A stretch of 64,000 bases of DNA from Bog-113 sp965226755 (GCA_965226755.1 CBDDDT010000001.1:403297-467296); one strand, 5' to 3'. Positions 35,255 through 44,255 are shown, counted from the stretch's first letter. Made by a program: numbers and translations. The notes: generated from the sequence alone by a model not told the origin.

Positions 35255-36162
35255 CCCCCTTACGGCGCATTCTGTGGACCCTCGTGCTCGGCGCCACCAT
35301 AATTGCCGACGGACGGCCGGCGCAAGCGCCCAATCTCGATAGCCGCGTGCGCGCGCGAATCTCCGGGTTCGCCGGCCACGTCAGTCTCTTCGCCAAAAAT
35401 CTTCAAACCGGCGCGAGTTACGGATTGTCGGCTGACGATCCCGTCCGCACCGCGAGCACGATCAAGCTGCCGATCATGGTCGAGTGTTTCTTCGAGGCCC
35501 ATGAAGGGCGATTGAAGTGGACCGAGCCGGTGACCCTTGCTCCCGTCGAGAAGGTGACCGGCTCAGGCGTGCTGACAGAGTTTTCCGATGGCGTGCAACT
35601 GCCGCTGCAGGATCTGATGCATCTGATGATCGTAGTCAGCGATAACACGGCGACGAATCTGATTCTGAATCGGGTCACGGGAGACGCGGTGAATGCCCGC
35701 ATGGAGGCGCTGGGTCTCAAGCAAACGAGGAACATGCGCAAAATTCTGCGCGGCGCCGATAACCTGCCGGCCGGAGTCACGAAAGAAGGCGCAAAGCCGG
35801 AGAACCAGAAGTGGGGAATCGGACGGAGTTCGCCGCGCGAGATGGTGTGGATTTTGGAAAAGCTCTACCGCAACGACCTGGTGAGCGCGGAGGCTTCGCG
35901 GGAGATGATCGCGGTGTTGAAGCGCCAGCAGGATCACCACGGCATTGGCCGTGATTTGAAAGACGTCCAGATCGCGAGTAAGTCGGGCGCGCTGGACGCC
36001 TTGCGCAGCGAAGCGGCTATTGTCTACGCCCCGAAGGGACCAATCGCCATTTCAATTACGGTCGACGACATGCCGTCGGCCGATTGGACCGATGATAATC
36101 CGGCGTACCTGCTGATGTCGTCCCTTTCGGAAATTCTGATCGAGGAGTTAGAGAAGAAGTAA
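35251..36162 (+). CDS. Class A beta-lactamase-fold serine hydrolase lacking the ExxLN general base
   Basis: The 303-residue exported protein (leader LRRILWTLVLGATIIADGRPAQA) has three of the class A motifs at close to Ambler spacing: Ser69-T-I-Lys72 (TASTIKLP), Ser130-Asp-Asn (VSDNTATN) and Lys244-Ser-Gly (SKSGAL). The omega-loop ExxLN is absent; the corresponding stretch reads MRKILRGADNLPAG. A true lactamase needs that Glu for deacylation, so this is more likely a peptidoglycan peptidase or a poor lactamase. It is translationally coupled to hslR by GTGA. Confidence 0.85.
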   Translation: MTPLRRILWTLVLGATIIADGRPAQAPNLDSRVRARISGFAGHVSLFAKNLQTGASYGLSADDPVRTASTIKLPIMVECFFEAHEGRLKWTEPVTLAPVEKVTGSGVLTEFSDGVQLPLQDLMHLMIVVSDNTATNLILNRVTGDAVNARMEALGLKQTRNMRKILRGADNLPAGVTKEGAKPENQKWGIGRSSPREMVWILEKLYRNDLVSAEASREMIAVLKRQQDHHGIGRDLKDVQIASKSGALDALRSEAAIVYAPKGPIAISITVDDMPSADWTDDNPAYLLMSSLSEILIEELEKK

Positions 36163-36166
36163 GGCA

Positions 36167-37057
36167 TCACCGCTCTAGGACCGCAGCGGCGGCTTTGACG
36201 GTCTCCAGGAAAGTCATTCCGCTCCAGTTGGCGAGTGTGGTGGTGCGGCCCCTACCATAAGGCGCGTCCAGCTCTTTGATGCGGAAAGAAGCGCCGGATA
36301 AGTTAACGGTGACCATCGTGTAGCCGAAGAACCAGCCGTCCTGATATTGCTTGGAGTCGCGCAAATGACCGCCGGCGCTGGGCATCGACAGGTAAGTGAC
36401 GCCTTCCAGAGTCAGGTGCAGCATCTGGTGAATGTGACCCGCGATGACATACTGGACGCCGTATTTCTTGGCGATCTGGTGCAGCGGGAAACTGGGATTC
36501 TTCAGCGTCACCGGCAGGATCCAGGAGGGCCGGTGGGAGACGATGAACTTGACCGGCTGCGAGGCATGCGCCTTGAGATCGGATTCGAGGAAACTGAGCT
36601 CCTCGGGCGATAACTGATCGGAGCGGCTGTTATCGAGGATGGTGAAGTGGGCCGGGCCGCGGTCGAATCCGTAATGCAGCGGATGACGCGCATACTGCTC
36701 ATAAATGCTTGCCGACGCATCCGACCAGACGTCATGATTGCCGGGCGCAAGGTACAGCCTGAGGCGGCGATAAGGCGCGAGAACGTGGAAGATGCTCTGC
36801 CATTCCGCGGCGTCCGTTTGATCGTTGAGCCCTTGAATGGTGTCCCCCACGCTAACCACAAAGGCGGGGTGCTCGGCCGCCAGTTCGCGCCACACGCCGG
36901 TGTATATGCCGGGAACGGGTTCACCGGTCCGGTCGCCGATGAGCGCGAAGGCGAGCGTGTTCCGGGGCGCGGCGGCGCTCCACGGGGCGAGCGTGGCAAA
37001 CAGCGCGGAAAGCAGCGCGAGGCAGACGGCGGCGCGCGCTGCGGAGAAGGACTTCAC
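36167..37057 (-). CDS. Exported calcineurin-like metallophosphoesterase
   Basis: The 296-residue protein begins at GTG 37057 with a leader (AAVCLALLSALFATLAPWSAA) and has metallophosphoesterase motifs VVSVGDTIQG, APGNHDVW, IVSHRPSW and IAGHIHQM. The first motif reads ALIGDRTGE rather than the usual DxH, which may mean a single-metal or altered site. It should hydrolyse a phosphoester in the periplasm. It is the last gene of a minus-strand run beginning at the PPC-domain gene and converges with the beta-lactamase-like gene 4 bp away. Confidence 0.83.
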   Translation of the reverse strand: MKSFSAARAAVCLALLSALFATLAPWSAAAPRNTLAFALIGDRTGEPVPGIYTGVWRELAAEHPAFVVSVGDTIQGLNDQTDAAEWQSIFHVLAPYRRLRLYLAPGNHDVWSDASASIYEQYARHPLHYGFDRGPAHFTILDNSRSDQLSPEELSFLESDLKAHASQPVKFIVSHRPSWILPVTLKNPSFPLHQIAKKYGVQYVIAGHIHQMLHLTLEGVTYLSMPSAGGHLRDSKQYQDGWFFGYTMVTVNLSGASFRIKELDAPYGRGRTTTLANWSGMTFLETVKAAAAVLER

Positions 37058-37095
37058 CTTTCCATCATCGTATCGGCGGTCATCGCTGGTAGAGG

Positions 37096-38070
37096 CTAGC
37101 CGGTGGAGATGCTCGGATCGCAAACCACCACGGCGGCGCCGTCAATCGCATCTTTGCGGATCGCTTCCAGCGCGTCCCCCACGCGATCGAGCGGGAACGT
37201 CGTCACTTTGGGCCGGATGCCTTCTTTCGCCGCCAGTGCGAGGAAGTCGCGTGCATCGGCGCGAGTCATGTTGGCGACGCTGCGGATCTGGCGCTCGCCC
37301 CAGAGCAGGCGGTCGTAATCGAACTCCGGCATGCGGTCGAGGTGGATGGCGTTGATCGCCACCACGCCGCCTTTGCGCAGGCTGCTGAGCGCGGCGACGA
37401 CCACGTCCCCGCTGGGGGCGAAGGTGATCGCGCGATCCAGTTCGGCGGGCGGCTTATCGGCGTCGCTGCCCACCCAGGTCGCGCCAAGATCGCGCGCCAT
37501 CTGTTGATGCGATGCGCCCCGCGTGGAGACATAAACTTCGCATTTCCAGGCCTTGAGCACCGCGATGGCGAGAGAAGCTGAAGAGCCGAATCCGAACAGC
37601 CCGACGCGTTCGCCCGGCGCGACGCCCGCCACGCGGAGACTCCGGAATCCAATGACTCCCGCGCATAACAGGGGCGCGGCATGCAGCGGATCAAGCCTTT
37701 CGGGCAGAGGAAATGTGAAATCCTCGCGCACTACGGCGTATTGGGCGTAGCCGCCGTCGACTGTGTAGCCCGTGAAGGTCGGGTGGTCGCAGAGGTTCTC
37801 CTCGCCGCGGCGGCAGTAAGGGCAAGTTCCGTCCACGCCCCCGATCCAGCAAACTCCTACGCGACGTCCGTCGGGAGTTTCTCCGACAATCTGGTGTCCT
37901 GGGATGACGCGGTCGCGGATCGGAGGAAGTTCGCCATCGAGGATGTGGAGGTCCGTCCGGCACACCCCGCACGCCAGCACCCGCAGCAGGATCTGTCCCG
38001 CGCCCGGTTTGGGAACGGCGACATCCTCAATAAGCAGATCATGGGGAGCGGCCAGCACAGCAGCTTTCAC
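37096..38070 (-). CDS. Zinc-dependent alcohol dehydrogenase
   Basis: The 324-residue medium-chain dehydrogenase has the catalytic zinc ligand region CGVCRTDLHILDG, GHQIVGE, structural-zinc cysteines in GTCPYCRRGEENLC, and an NAD(P)-binding GLFGFGSSASLAI. It oxidises alcohols or reduces aldehydes in the cytoplasm. The GTG at 38070 lies 6 nt after a TAAACT box, and the gap to the upstream GH95 gene is 59 bp, so it may have its own promoter. The shorter length than yeast-type enzymes matches the YahK/AdhP-like subgroup. Confidence 0.88.
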   Translation of the reverse strand: MKAAVLAAPHDLLIEDVAVPKPGAGQILLRVLACGVCRTDLHILDGELPPIRDRVIPGHQIVGETPDGRRVGVCWIGGVDGTCPYCRRGEENLCDHPTFTGYTVDGGYAQYAVVREDFTFPLPERLDPLHAAPLLCAGVIGFRSLRVAGVAPGERVGLFGFGSSASLAIAVLKAWKCEVYVSTRGASHQQMARDLGATWVGSDADKPPAELDRAITFAPSGDVVVAALSSLRKGGVVAINAIHLDRMPEFDYDRLLWGERQIRSVANMTRADARDFLALAAKEGIRPKVTTFPLDRVGDALEAIRKDAIDGAAVVVCDPSISTG

Positions 38071-38129
38071 CAGACCAGTTTAAGCCGCGTTTCCTGGCGA
38101 TCGAACCTCGATGCGATTCGGGTTGCGAT

Positions 38130-40568
38130 TCAGAACGTGAGGCGCACCGGCTGACCGGGAGGAACCGTGAGATCCGCGAACGCGCGGTTCCGGATGGATT
38201 GCCCCTGGGGCGCGCGAACGCGAACCGTGGCGCCGCGAGCCGAGCGCAGTTCCCCTGACACGGCCTTGCCGTTCTTCCAGATCAGATCGAGCTCAAGGCC
38301 GCCGCGAAGCCTGAGGCCGCTCACCGCCCCTTCGCTCCAGTTTGGCGGAAGCGCGGGGAGTAGCGCCACTTCGCCCTCGTGGCTCTGCACCAGCATCTCG
38401 GCGATCGCTGCCGTCGCGCCGAAGTTTCCGTCGATCTGGAAGATGCTCCCCTTCTCGGCCGGATGCGTGTCCAGCATGGCCGGCCCGGTGCTGTGTTTCA
38501 TCAGCATGGTCAGCGATTCTTCCGCCATCTTGCCGTCGCCCAACCGCGCCCAGAACGCGATAGCCCAGGCACGGCTCCAGCCCGTGTAAGCGCCTCCATT
38601 GGCAAGGCGGCGCTCCAGGGAGATGCGCGCCGCTTTCGCCAGTTCGGGAGTCTTCCGGGGAGTGATGTCGCTTCCGGGATATAGACCGTAGAGGTGCGAC
38701 ATATGCCGCTGCCCGGGCGTCGCTTCGGCGAAATCCTCCCGCCATTCCTGCAACTGTCCGTAACGGCCGATCTGATAAGCCGGTAATTTCCGCTGCGCCT
38801 GCCGGATCTGCGCGCGCAGGTCTGGATCGCTTCCAAACTGGATGTTTAAAACGTCCATCGCCGCCAGGCAGTTGCGGAAGAGTTCCCCAATCAGGGCGAT
38901 GTCCATGGTGCATCCCGCGCTGGTTTCAGCCGTTTTGCCTTCCGGCGTGAGGAAGTTGTTCTCGGTGGAAAAAGACGGGCAAGTCGTGAGGCGGCCCTGA
39001 CCGTCGTCGATGAGCCAGCCGAGATAGAACTGCGCTGCGCCCTTCATGATGGGGTAGGCGCGGCGGAGCAGGAACGCGCGGTCCCCGGTGAACTGATAAT
39101 GCTCCCAGAGATGCGCGCAGAGCCACGGTCCGCTCATCGGCCAGTTGGCCCACGTCGGGGAACCCGTGCCGAGACCCACCGGGCCCGATTGCCGCCAAAG
39201 ATCGATGTTGTGGTGCGACACCCAGCCATCCAGTCCGTAGTTCACCTTCGCGGTTTCGCTTCCGTTCCGGCTCACTCCGGCGATCAGATCGAAGAGCGGC
39301 TCATGGCACTCCGTCAGGTTGCAGGTTTCGACGGGCCAATAGTTCATCTGGACATTGATGTTCGCCGTCCAGTTGCAACTCCAGGGCGGGCGCACCTCGC
39401 CATTCCAGATCCCTTGCAGATTCGCGGGCTGCGTACCGGGGCGGGAACTGGAGATGAGAAGATAGCGGCCGAAGTGAAAGTAAAGCGCGAGCAGGGCTGG
39501 ATCGGCATGGCCGCCGGTGGCGCGAATCCGCTCGGGCGTGCTCCGGCCATCGCGGTTCGGGGGGCCCAGTTGGAGCCGCACGCGCCGAAACAGAGCTTGA
39601 TGATCGCGGATATGGTCGGCCAGCATCTGCTCCCAGGATTTCCGGCGCGCGGCGATCAGGCGCTCACGGGCCGGGCGCATCACGGCAGCGATGGGCGCAT
39701 CGGGCGCCGTGGCGAAGTCGCGGAAGCCGGTCGCGGCGGTGATCAGAATCGTGCACGTCGTGGCGGCCGCGATTTCAAGCTGCTTCCCATGCGGCCGAAT
39801 CGCGCCGCCTTCCACCGACGCATGCAGGATCGCGCCGAAGCGCATTCCCTGCCCTTCTTCCTCGCTATAGACGACCGGATTGGCGGCGCCATGGTAATTG
39901 GGATCGACATGCGCGGGAGCTTTCCCGGCGAGCGTGAGTTCGGCTTCTCCGGTAAAGTTCGTTTCACTCTGAACGGGACTGTCCAGCGAGACTACGAAGT
40001 TGAGCCGCCCCGGCTCGCTCGAGCGGATCCGCATAGCAATGACTTGGTCCGGGGCGGAAACAAACGCTTCCCTGGTGAACTCGACCGCGCCGATGCGATA
40101 GCGAACGGTAGCCGTCGCGCGATCGAGATCCAGCATGCGTTCGTAACCGGCGGCCTCGGTGTGGTCGGAAAATTCAACGTGCAGATCCGCCAGGGGCTGG
40201 TAAGACTCGTTAAAGGGGCCCTGCATTTTTTTGCAGACCTGGTCGGCGGCCACGTAGTTCTGCTCCTGAAGGACCAGCCGCCGCACTTCGGGCAGATGCG
40301 TTTTTGCGTCGGGGTTATTCCAATCCCGGGGATGGCCCGACCAGAGCGTGTCCTCGTTCAGTTGAAGCCGCTCCGCCGCAACGCCGCCAAAGACCATCGC
40401 GCCGAGACGTCCGTTTCCGAGCGGCAGAGATTCGGACCACTCGCGCGCGGGCTGGTCGAAGCGCAAAGTCAGGTCGGGTTCCGCTTCCGCGGGCTGCCCC
40501 TCCAGCGTTGCGGCTCCCAGCGCGAGCGGAACGGCGGCGAGGAACTCGCGGCGCGTGCGGTTCGCCAT
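38130..40568 (-). CDS. GH95 alpha-L-fucosidase/galactosidase
   Basis: The 812-residue protein begins with a twin-arginine leader (NRTRREFLAAVPLALGAAT) and matches GH95: LPLGNGRLGAMVFGG and LNEDTLWSGHPRD in the N-terminal domain, NINVQMNYWPVE with the family's catalytic Asn pair, and AETSAGCTMDIALIGELF and HMSHLYGLYPG in the alpha/alpha barrel. It cleaves terminal alpha-1,2-L-fucose or related residues from plant xyloglucan or host glycans outside the cytoplasm. It is preceded at 4 bp by a small lipoprotein gene. Confidence 0.92.
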   Translation of the reverse strand: MANRTRREFLAAVPLALGAATLEGQPAEAEPDLTLRFDQPAREWSESLPLGNGRLGAMVFGGVAAERLQLNEDTLWSGHPRDWNNPDAKTHLPEVRRLVLQEQNYVAADQVCKKMQGPFNESYQPLADLHVEFSDHTEAAGYERMLDLDRATATVRYRIGAVEFTREAFVSAPDQVIAMRIRSSEPGRLNFVVSLDSPVQSETNFTGEAELTLAGKAPAHVDPNYHGAANPVVYSEEEGQGMRFGAILHASVEGGAIRPHGKQLEIAAATTCTILITAATGFRDFATAPDAPIAAVMRPARERLIAARRKSWEQMLADHIRDHQALFRRVRLQLGPPNRDGRSTPERIRATGGHADPALLALYFHFGRYLLISSSRPGTQPANLQGIWNGEVRPPWSCNWTANINVQMNYWPVETCNLTECHEPLFDLIAGVSRNGSETAKVNYGLDGWVSHHNIDLWRQSGPVGLGTGSPTWANWPMSGPWLCAHLWEHYQFTGDRAFLLRRAYPIMKGAAQFYLGWLIDDGQGRLTTCPSFSTENNFLTPEGKTAETSAGCTMDIALIGELFRNCLAAMDVLNIQFGSDPDLRAQIRQAQRKLPAYQIGRYGQLQEWREDFAEATPGQRHMSHLYGLYPGSDITPRKTPELAKAARISLERRLANGGAYTGWSRAWAIAFWARLGDGKMAEESLTMLMKHSTGPAMLDTHPAEKGSIFQIDGNFGATAAIAEMLVQSHEGEVALLPALPPNWSEGAVSGLRLRGGLELDLIWKNGKAVSGELRSARGATVRVRAPQGQSIRNRAFADLTVPPGQPVRLTF

Positions 40569-40572
40569 CGGG

Positions 40573-40911
40573 CTAATATCTCACGCGCTGATCGTGCGCC
40601 TGAATAGCGGTTCCGAATGCGCGCGGGCCGATGGAGACGCCGTTCACCACGTTCCCCGTGACGCGCACGCGCGAGCCTTTCGGCGGAACTCCGCGTGTGG
40701 AGAGAACGAAGATTCTTCCGGAGCCGTCGGCGATCTGATAGCCCCCTATATTGAACGCGCCCGCGGATTGGGTGACGATTCCTTCCACGTGAACCGTGCG
40801 ATTTCGAAAATACAGAGGATGCGCCTCAATCTGCCCGATTCGGGTGACCGCGCAGGAAGACAGGGTCAATAAGCAAACGGCGAGGGCGATAAAGGTCCAG
40901 ACTCGAGTCAT
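40573..40911 (-). CDS. Small OB-fold-like lipoprotein
   Basis: The 112-residue protein has a lipoprotein leader ending LLTLSSC (Cys20) and a body with short beta strands (RTVHVEGIVTQSAG, SRVRVTGNVVNG) like bacterial OB-fold periplasmic proteins. No catalytic motif is visible. It ends 4 bp before the GH95 start, so the two are co-transcribed. Confidence 0.7.
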   Translation of the reverse strand: MTRVWTFIALAVCLLTLSSCAVTRIGQIEAHPLYFRNRTVHVEGIVTQSAGAFNIGGYQIADGSGRIFVLSTRGVPPKGSRVRVTGNVVNGVSIGPRAFGTAIQAHDQRVRY

Positions 40912-40946
40912 GCCATATCTTCGTATATTCGGATCGATGCCGCGCG

Positions 40947-41390
40947 TCAGGTCTCTTGAGGCCGAATGAGCGCCAGCCCCGACTCGGGATCGTGCACTTT
41001 TTGCAGCGCTTGAGAAGACTCGGTCAGGATCAGCTCCAGCGTGGGCCGGACGTGCGCGGCGATCAAGTGCCCTCCGTGCGCCGTTCCGTCCTGCTTTCCG
41101 ACCACCATGTGAGCGTGAACTTCGGGTGCGCCGTCTTCCAACGCGATGTCGCCGATCAGGGATAAGACCTCCACCTGCTCGCGAATATCGGCGGCGGTCT
41201 CATACTTCTTGGTTTCCCAGTTGAACCAACCCACCTTCGCGTCGGAAAGCGCGCCGATCGCCTTGAAGCTGCTTCCGGATAAATGGTTCTCTTCGGCGAA
41301 CTCCTTTAATCCGGTCGCGATTTCATCGCCCGTTTCGAAAACCAGCACGTAGGTGCGTGGGTCAGTCACCTGGATGAGTCTGGATCGCAT
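40947..41390 (-). CDS. PPC/DUF296-domain protein
   Basis: The 147-residue protein matches the plants-and-prokaryotes-conserved (DUF296) domain: TYVLVFETGDEIATGLKEFA, SFKAIGALSDAKVGWF and the metal-site region EVHAHMVVG with GGHLIAAHV. Archaeal and bacterial members form trimers, some binding zinc; the molecular role is unknown. It starts the minus-strand run ending with the metallophosphoesterase and is divergent from the isomerase gene at 41465. Confidence 0.85.
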   Translation of the reverse strand: MRSRLIQVTDPRTYVLVFETGDEIATGLKEFAEENHLSGSSFKAIGALSDAKVGWFNWETKKYETAADIREQVEVLSLIGDIALEDGAPEVHAHMVVGKQDGTAHGGHLIAAHVRPTLELILTESSQALQKVHDPESGLALIRPQET

Positions 41391-41464
41391 GAAACGAATC
41401 AGGCACGGTTTATGCCATTGCCATAGGCATCGCGCGCATAGCCGCCGCTGTTACAATCTGGCCA

Positions 41465-42523
41465 ATGCTGCGAAGAGATTTTCTGGCGCTGGCGGCCGCG
41501 GCGCCGCTCCTGTCCGCGCCCAATCCGGCGCCGGTAAAGCTCGGAATCGATCTGTTCAGTTTGCGGTCGCAAAAGTGGACCCCTTTCGAATACCTGGATT
41601 ATTGCGCCCGCCAGCAGGCGAAGGTGGTGCACTTCTCTGAAGTGCGGTTTATCGGCAGCTTGGAGCCCGCGAACCTCCGGCGCGTGCGGGAGCGTGCCGA
41701 ACAGTTGGGAATCGAGATCGAGATCGGGATGACGTCGATTTGTCCCGACTCGAAGATGTTCAACCCGAAACTGGGCTCCGCGCCAGAGCAGCTTTCGCGC
41801 ATGATCGATTCGGCCCATATCGTGGGATCCAAGATCGTTCGCGCGGTGCTGGGCGGCATGGACGACCGCCATACCGCGCCGATCGCCAAACACATCGAGA
41901 CCACCGCGGCGGTTCTGCGCCAGGTGCGGTCGAAAGCGATGGACAACCAGATCCGGATCGCCATTGAGAATCACGCCGGCGACATGCAGGGGTGGGAGTT
42001 GAAAACCTTGATCGAAGAAGCGGGGCGCGATTTCGTGGGCGCCTGCCTCGATTCCGGAAATCCGTTGTGGACCCTGGAAGATCCGCATGTGACGCTCGCC
42101 GCGCTGCAGCCTTACGTCCTCACCAGCCACGTTCGGGACAGCGCCGTTTGGGAAACTCCCGAAGGCGCCGCGGTGACCTGGGTGCGCATGGGCGAAGGCA
42201 ACGTGGGAATCGACGACTATGTGCGCAAGTACGCGGCCCAGTGCCCCGGACGCGCTCTCTCGCTGGAATCAATCGTATTCGGGCCCAAGATGTTTCCCTA
42301 CCGCGACCCGAAATTCTGGGATGCCTATCGCGATGTGCCGGCCTGGGATTTTGAAAGTTTCGTGGCGCTGGCCCGTAATGGCCGCCCCCAACCCGAAGCG
42401 CCGTGGGATCGTCCGGATGAGGCGGCGCGTGAGCGCGAAGATCTGGAAGCCAGCCTCGCGTACACCCGGAAACTGCTGGGGCTTACCGGGGACGCCAGCC
42501 CAGCACCCGCAAAGGGAGCGTAA
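41465..42523 (+). CDS. Exported sugar phosphate isomerase/epimerase-like TIM-barrel protein
   Basis: The 352-residue protein begins with a short twin-arginine-like leader (LRRDFLALAAAAPLL) and then a xylose-isomerase-like barrel (KLGIDLFSLRSQKWTPF, IRIAIENHAGD with metal Glu/His, GACLDSGNPLWTLEDPH). Members act on sugars or cyclitols. A TACAAT box ends 7 nt before the ATG, suggesting a leaderless mRNA. The last 41 bp overlap a small membrane-protein gene on the other strand. Confidence 0.85.
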   Translation: MLRRDFLALAAAAPLLSAPNPAPVKLGIDLFSLRSQKWTPFEYLDYCARQQAKVVHFSEVRFIGSLEPANLRRVRERAEQLGIEIEIGMTSICPDSKMFNPKLGSAPEQLSRMIDSAHIVGSKIVRAVLGGMDDRHTAPIAKHIETTAAVLRQVRSKAMDNQIRIAIENHAGDMQGWELKTLIEEAGRDFVGACLDSGNPLWTLEDPHVTLAALQPYVLTSHVRDSAVWETPEGAAVTWVRMGEGNVGIDDYVRKYAAQCPGRALSLESIVFGPKMFPYRDPKFWDAYRDVPAWDFESFVALARNGRPQPEAPWDRPDEAAREREDLEASLAYTRKLLGLTGDASPAPAKGA

Positions 42524-42680
42524 GAATCGCGCCAACCATTTCCAAAGCCCCGCCGACTGCGATGCCCACCAGGCGAAAGGGCAGCAGGATCAGCCACACG
42601 AACGGGTAAAGAATCAGCGCGATCAGCGCAATCGGCCAGCAAATAATAAACAGCAGGATCCACAACAGAAAGGCGAGCAT
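42483..42680 (-). CDS. Small hydrophobic membrane protein (65 residues)
   Basis: The protein is nearly all membrane sequence: LAFLLWILLFIICWPIALIA followed by ALILYPFVWLILLPFRLVGI and a second short hydrophobic stretch. A TATAAT box (minus strand, 42689-42694) ends 8 nt before the ATG at 42680, supporting expression. Its 3' end overlaps the isomerase gene convergently by 41 bp. Function unknown. Confidence 0.65.
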   Translation of the reverse strand: MLAFLLWILLFIICWPIALIALILYPFVWLILLPFRLVGIAVGGALEMVGAILTLPLRVLGWRPR

Positions 42681-42738
42681 CTCGAAGAATTATACGCGGA
42701 AATCGGCGCGAAGTTCCCTTCACCCGCCCGTGGGCCGG

Positions 42739-43161
42739 CTACTTCCGGGGCCCTGCCGACGTACCGCGATAGATCGTCTCGAAATCGGGCTTGGAACCGA
42801 AGCTGACGTTGGTGGAGGACGAAGTAGTCGGCGCGGGTTCGCTGCGTTGCGTGGGGGGACCGGACTGGTCCGGAGCGGTGGTCGTCGTGCTTGTTTCTTT
42901 GCTGACTCGGCTTCCGGCCGGCGGCCGATAATCCAGCCGCTCGATATCTTCCTTCGCGATCGATATTTCTTCTTTCTTGGTCGCGATCACCACGGCGTCG
43001 TCAGTCGCCTCTTCAAAGGTGGCGAGCACCGGTTGGTGAACGCCCTTCTTGAAAATTCGCACTTCCGTGCCGCTCTTGAGATCGTGAACTTTGGCCCACG
43101 GATCGGCAGCGCCCAAGACTCCCGCGACGATAACCAGGAAACAAGGGATGAATCGATGCAT
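42739..43161 (-). CDS. Secreted low-complexity protein of unknown function
   Basis: The 140-residue protein has a signal peptide (MHRFIPCFLVIVAGVLGAA), a short beta-rich region with TEVRIFKKGVHQPVLATFEE resembling an SH3/LSM-like domain, and a Ser/Thr/Pro-rich tail. A TAAGAT box ends 6 nt before the ATG; GGAGGG sits directly against the start and is too close to act as a normal ribosome site. No function is assigned. Confidence 0.65.
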   Translation of the reverse strand: MHRFIPCFLVIVAGVLGAADPWAKVHDLKSGTEVRIFKKGVHQPVLATFEEATDDAVVIATKKEEISIAKEDIERLDYRPPAGSRVSKETSTTTTAPDQSGPPTQRSEPAPTTSSSTNVSFGSKPDFETIYRGTSAGPRK

Positions 43162-43206
43162 CCCTCCATCTTACGTCGCACTGACGGCGCGAGGCGGCGA
43201 TCCGCC

Positions 43207-43680
43207 TCAGGCCGCGCGCGAGATCTGGCGATATTCCTGTTCGGATTGCGCGGGAAGCAGCACCCACAGCGAGTAGATTCCGAGCGCCGCGCCAAACGGC
43301 ATATCCACCAGATTGAAGCCGGCGAGAACAATGGTGAACATGCGCGCCCACGACCGGCGCTCCAGCAATCCCCAACCCGCCACGCAGCCGAGCGCCGCGA
43401 CTATGATGCACAGAACGCCTAGAGCGTGGAGAAGCGCGGGAATGAAGATAGGACCGCCCATCGGGAAAATTCCGTGACCTCGTTGAAAGAGAGCCAGCAG
43501 GATCAGGCCCGGGATGAAGCGGAAGGCGGAGATGGCGAACCAGAAGATCGCCAGCAACCGCATGTGGCCGGCCAGTCGCGTCTGCACGGGCATCAAGGGC
43601 GCGACGGCCATGGATCGGCCGCAGGATGCGCAGAATTTCTGGCGCTCCCCGATCTTCGCGCCGCAACGGTCACAGAACAT
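43207..43680 (-). CDS. Zinc-ribbon membrane protein
   Basis: The 157-residue protein begins with a zinc ribbon (FCDRCGAKIGERQKFCASCG) followed by three to four hydrophobic segments (LLAIFWFAISAFRFIPGLIL, LLHALGVLCIIVAALGCVAG). GGAGG lies 5 nt before the ATG at 43680, which fixes the start over an upstream ATG at 43755. Cytoplasmic zinc ribbon plus membrane body is a common arrangement of unknown role. Confidence 0.78.
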   Translation of the reverse strand: MFCDRCGAKIGERQKFCASCGRSMAVAPLMPVQTRLAGHMRLLAIFWFAISAFRFIPGLILLALFQRGHGIFPMGGPIFIPALLHALGVLCIIVAALGCVAGWGLLERRSWARMFTIVLAGFNLVDMPFGAALGIYSLWVLLPAQSEQEYRQISRAA

Positions 43681-43753
43681 AAGAACCTCCGAGTCGTTCA
43701 CCGGGATGTACGCGAGGCCGCCGCCGCTTGTTCTAAGAAAACACCGTCGGCGC

Positions 43754-43795
43754 AAAAAAAAGCGCCTCGTTGCGGGGTTTCCGCCACGAAGCGCT
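43754..43795 (-). terminator. Rho-independent terminator of csp
   Basis: On the minus strand AGCGCTTCGT pairs with ACGAGGCGCT (one G-U pair), extended by an inner GCGG/CCGC stem, and is followed by eight T. It ends transcription about 40 nt after the csp stop. It is the clearest intrinsic terminator in the window. Confidence 0.85.
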
Positions 43796-43835
43796 GATTG
43801 GTGTGGGCTGCTAAATCCAGCCGCGCAGCCTTGGA

Positions 43836-44039
43836 CTAGGCGAGGCTGACGTCTTCAGCCTGGAGACCTTTCGGCCCCTTTTTCACAATGAAGGACACGC
43901 GCGCGCCTTCATCGAGCGACCGATATCCGCTCGATGCGATAGCGGAAAAATGCACGAAAACATCCTCGCCATTATCCCGCTGTATGAAACCAAAGCCTTT
44001 AGCGGCGTTAAACCACTTCACTGTACCTGTTTCTCTCAT
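43836..44039 (-). CDS. cspA: Cold shock domain protein
   Basis: The 67-residue protein is a complete cold shock domain: MRETGTVKWFNAAKGFGFI (RNP1 region KGFGFIQR) and VFVHFSAI (RNP2). It binds single-stranded RNA and DNA and melts mRNA structure. The upstream gap is long, with an AGAGAGAG ribosome site, consistent with the regulated 5' leaders of this family. A strong terminator follows. Confidence 0.95.
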   Translation of the reverse strand: MRETGTVKWFNAAKGFGFIQRDNGEDVFVHFSAIASSGYRSLDEGARVSFIVKKGPKGLQAEDVSLA

Positions 44040-44255
44040 TTACTCTCTCTTTCTGAACTCATCCCCTGACGTACTTCATTGAGAATGGCCCAGCGGAGAT
44101 CACGGGGATTACCTTGAGGTACATTCAACAGAATCTGGAAACGTGCAGGATAATGAACTGCCCCTTACCATAGCATGTTGGCGACAAGGGGTGAAGCGGG
44201 TTTTCTTACGCTGGCCCCACTCGTCTTTCGTGAGAGACTAAGCACCGGCGCCATC

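Noticed and set aside
39099..40607. Plus-strand ORF of 502 codons inside the GH95 gene
   Set aside because: GH95 motifs on the minus strand are unmistakable; this is a shadow frame.
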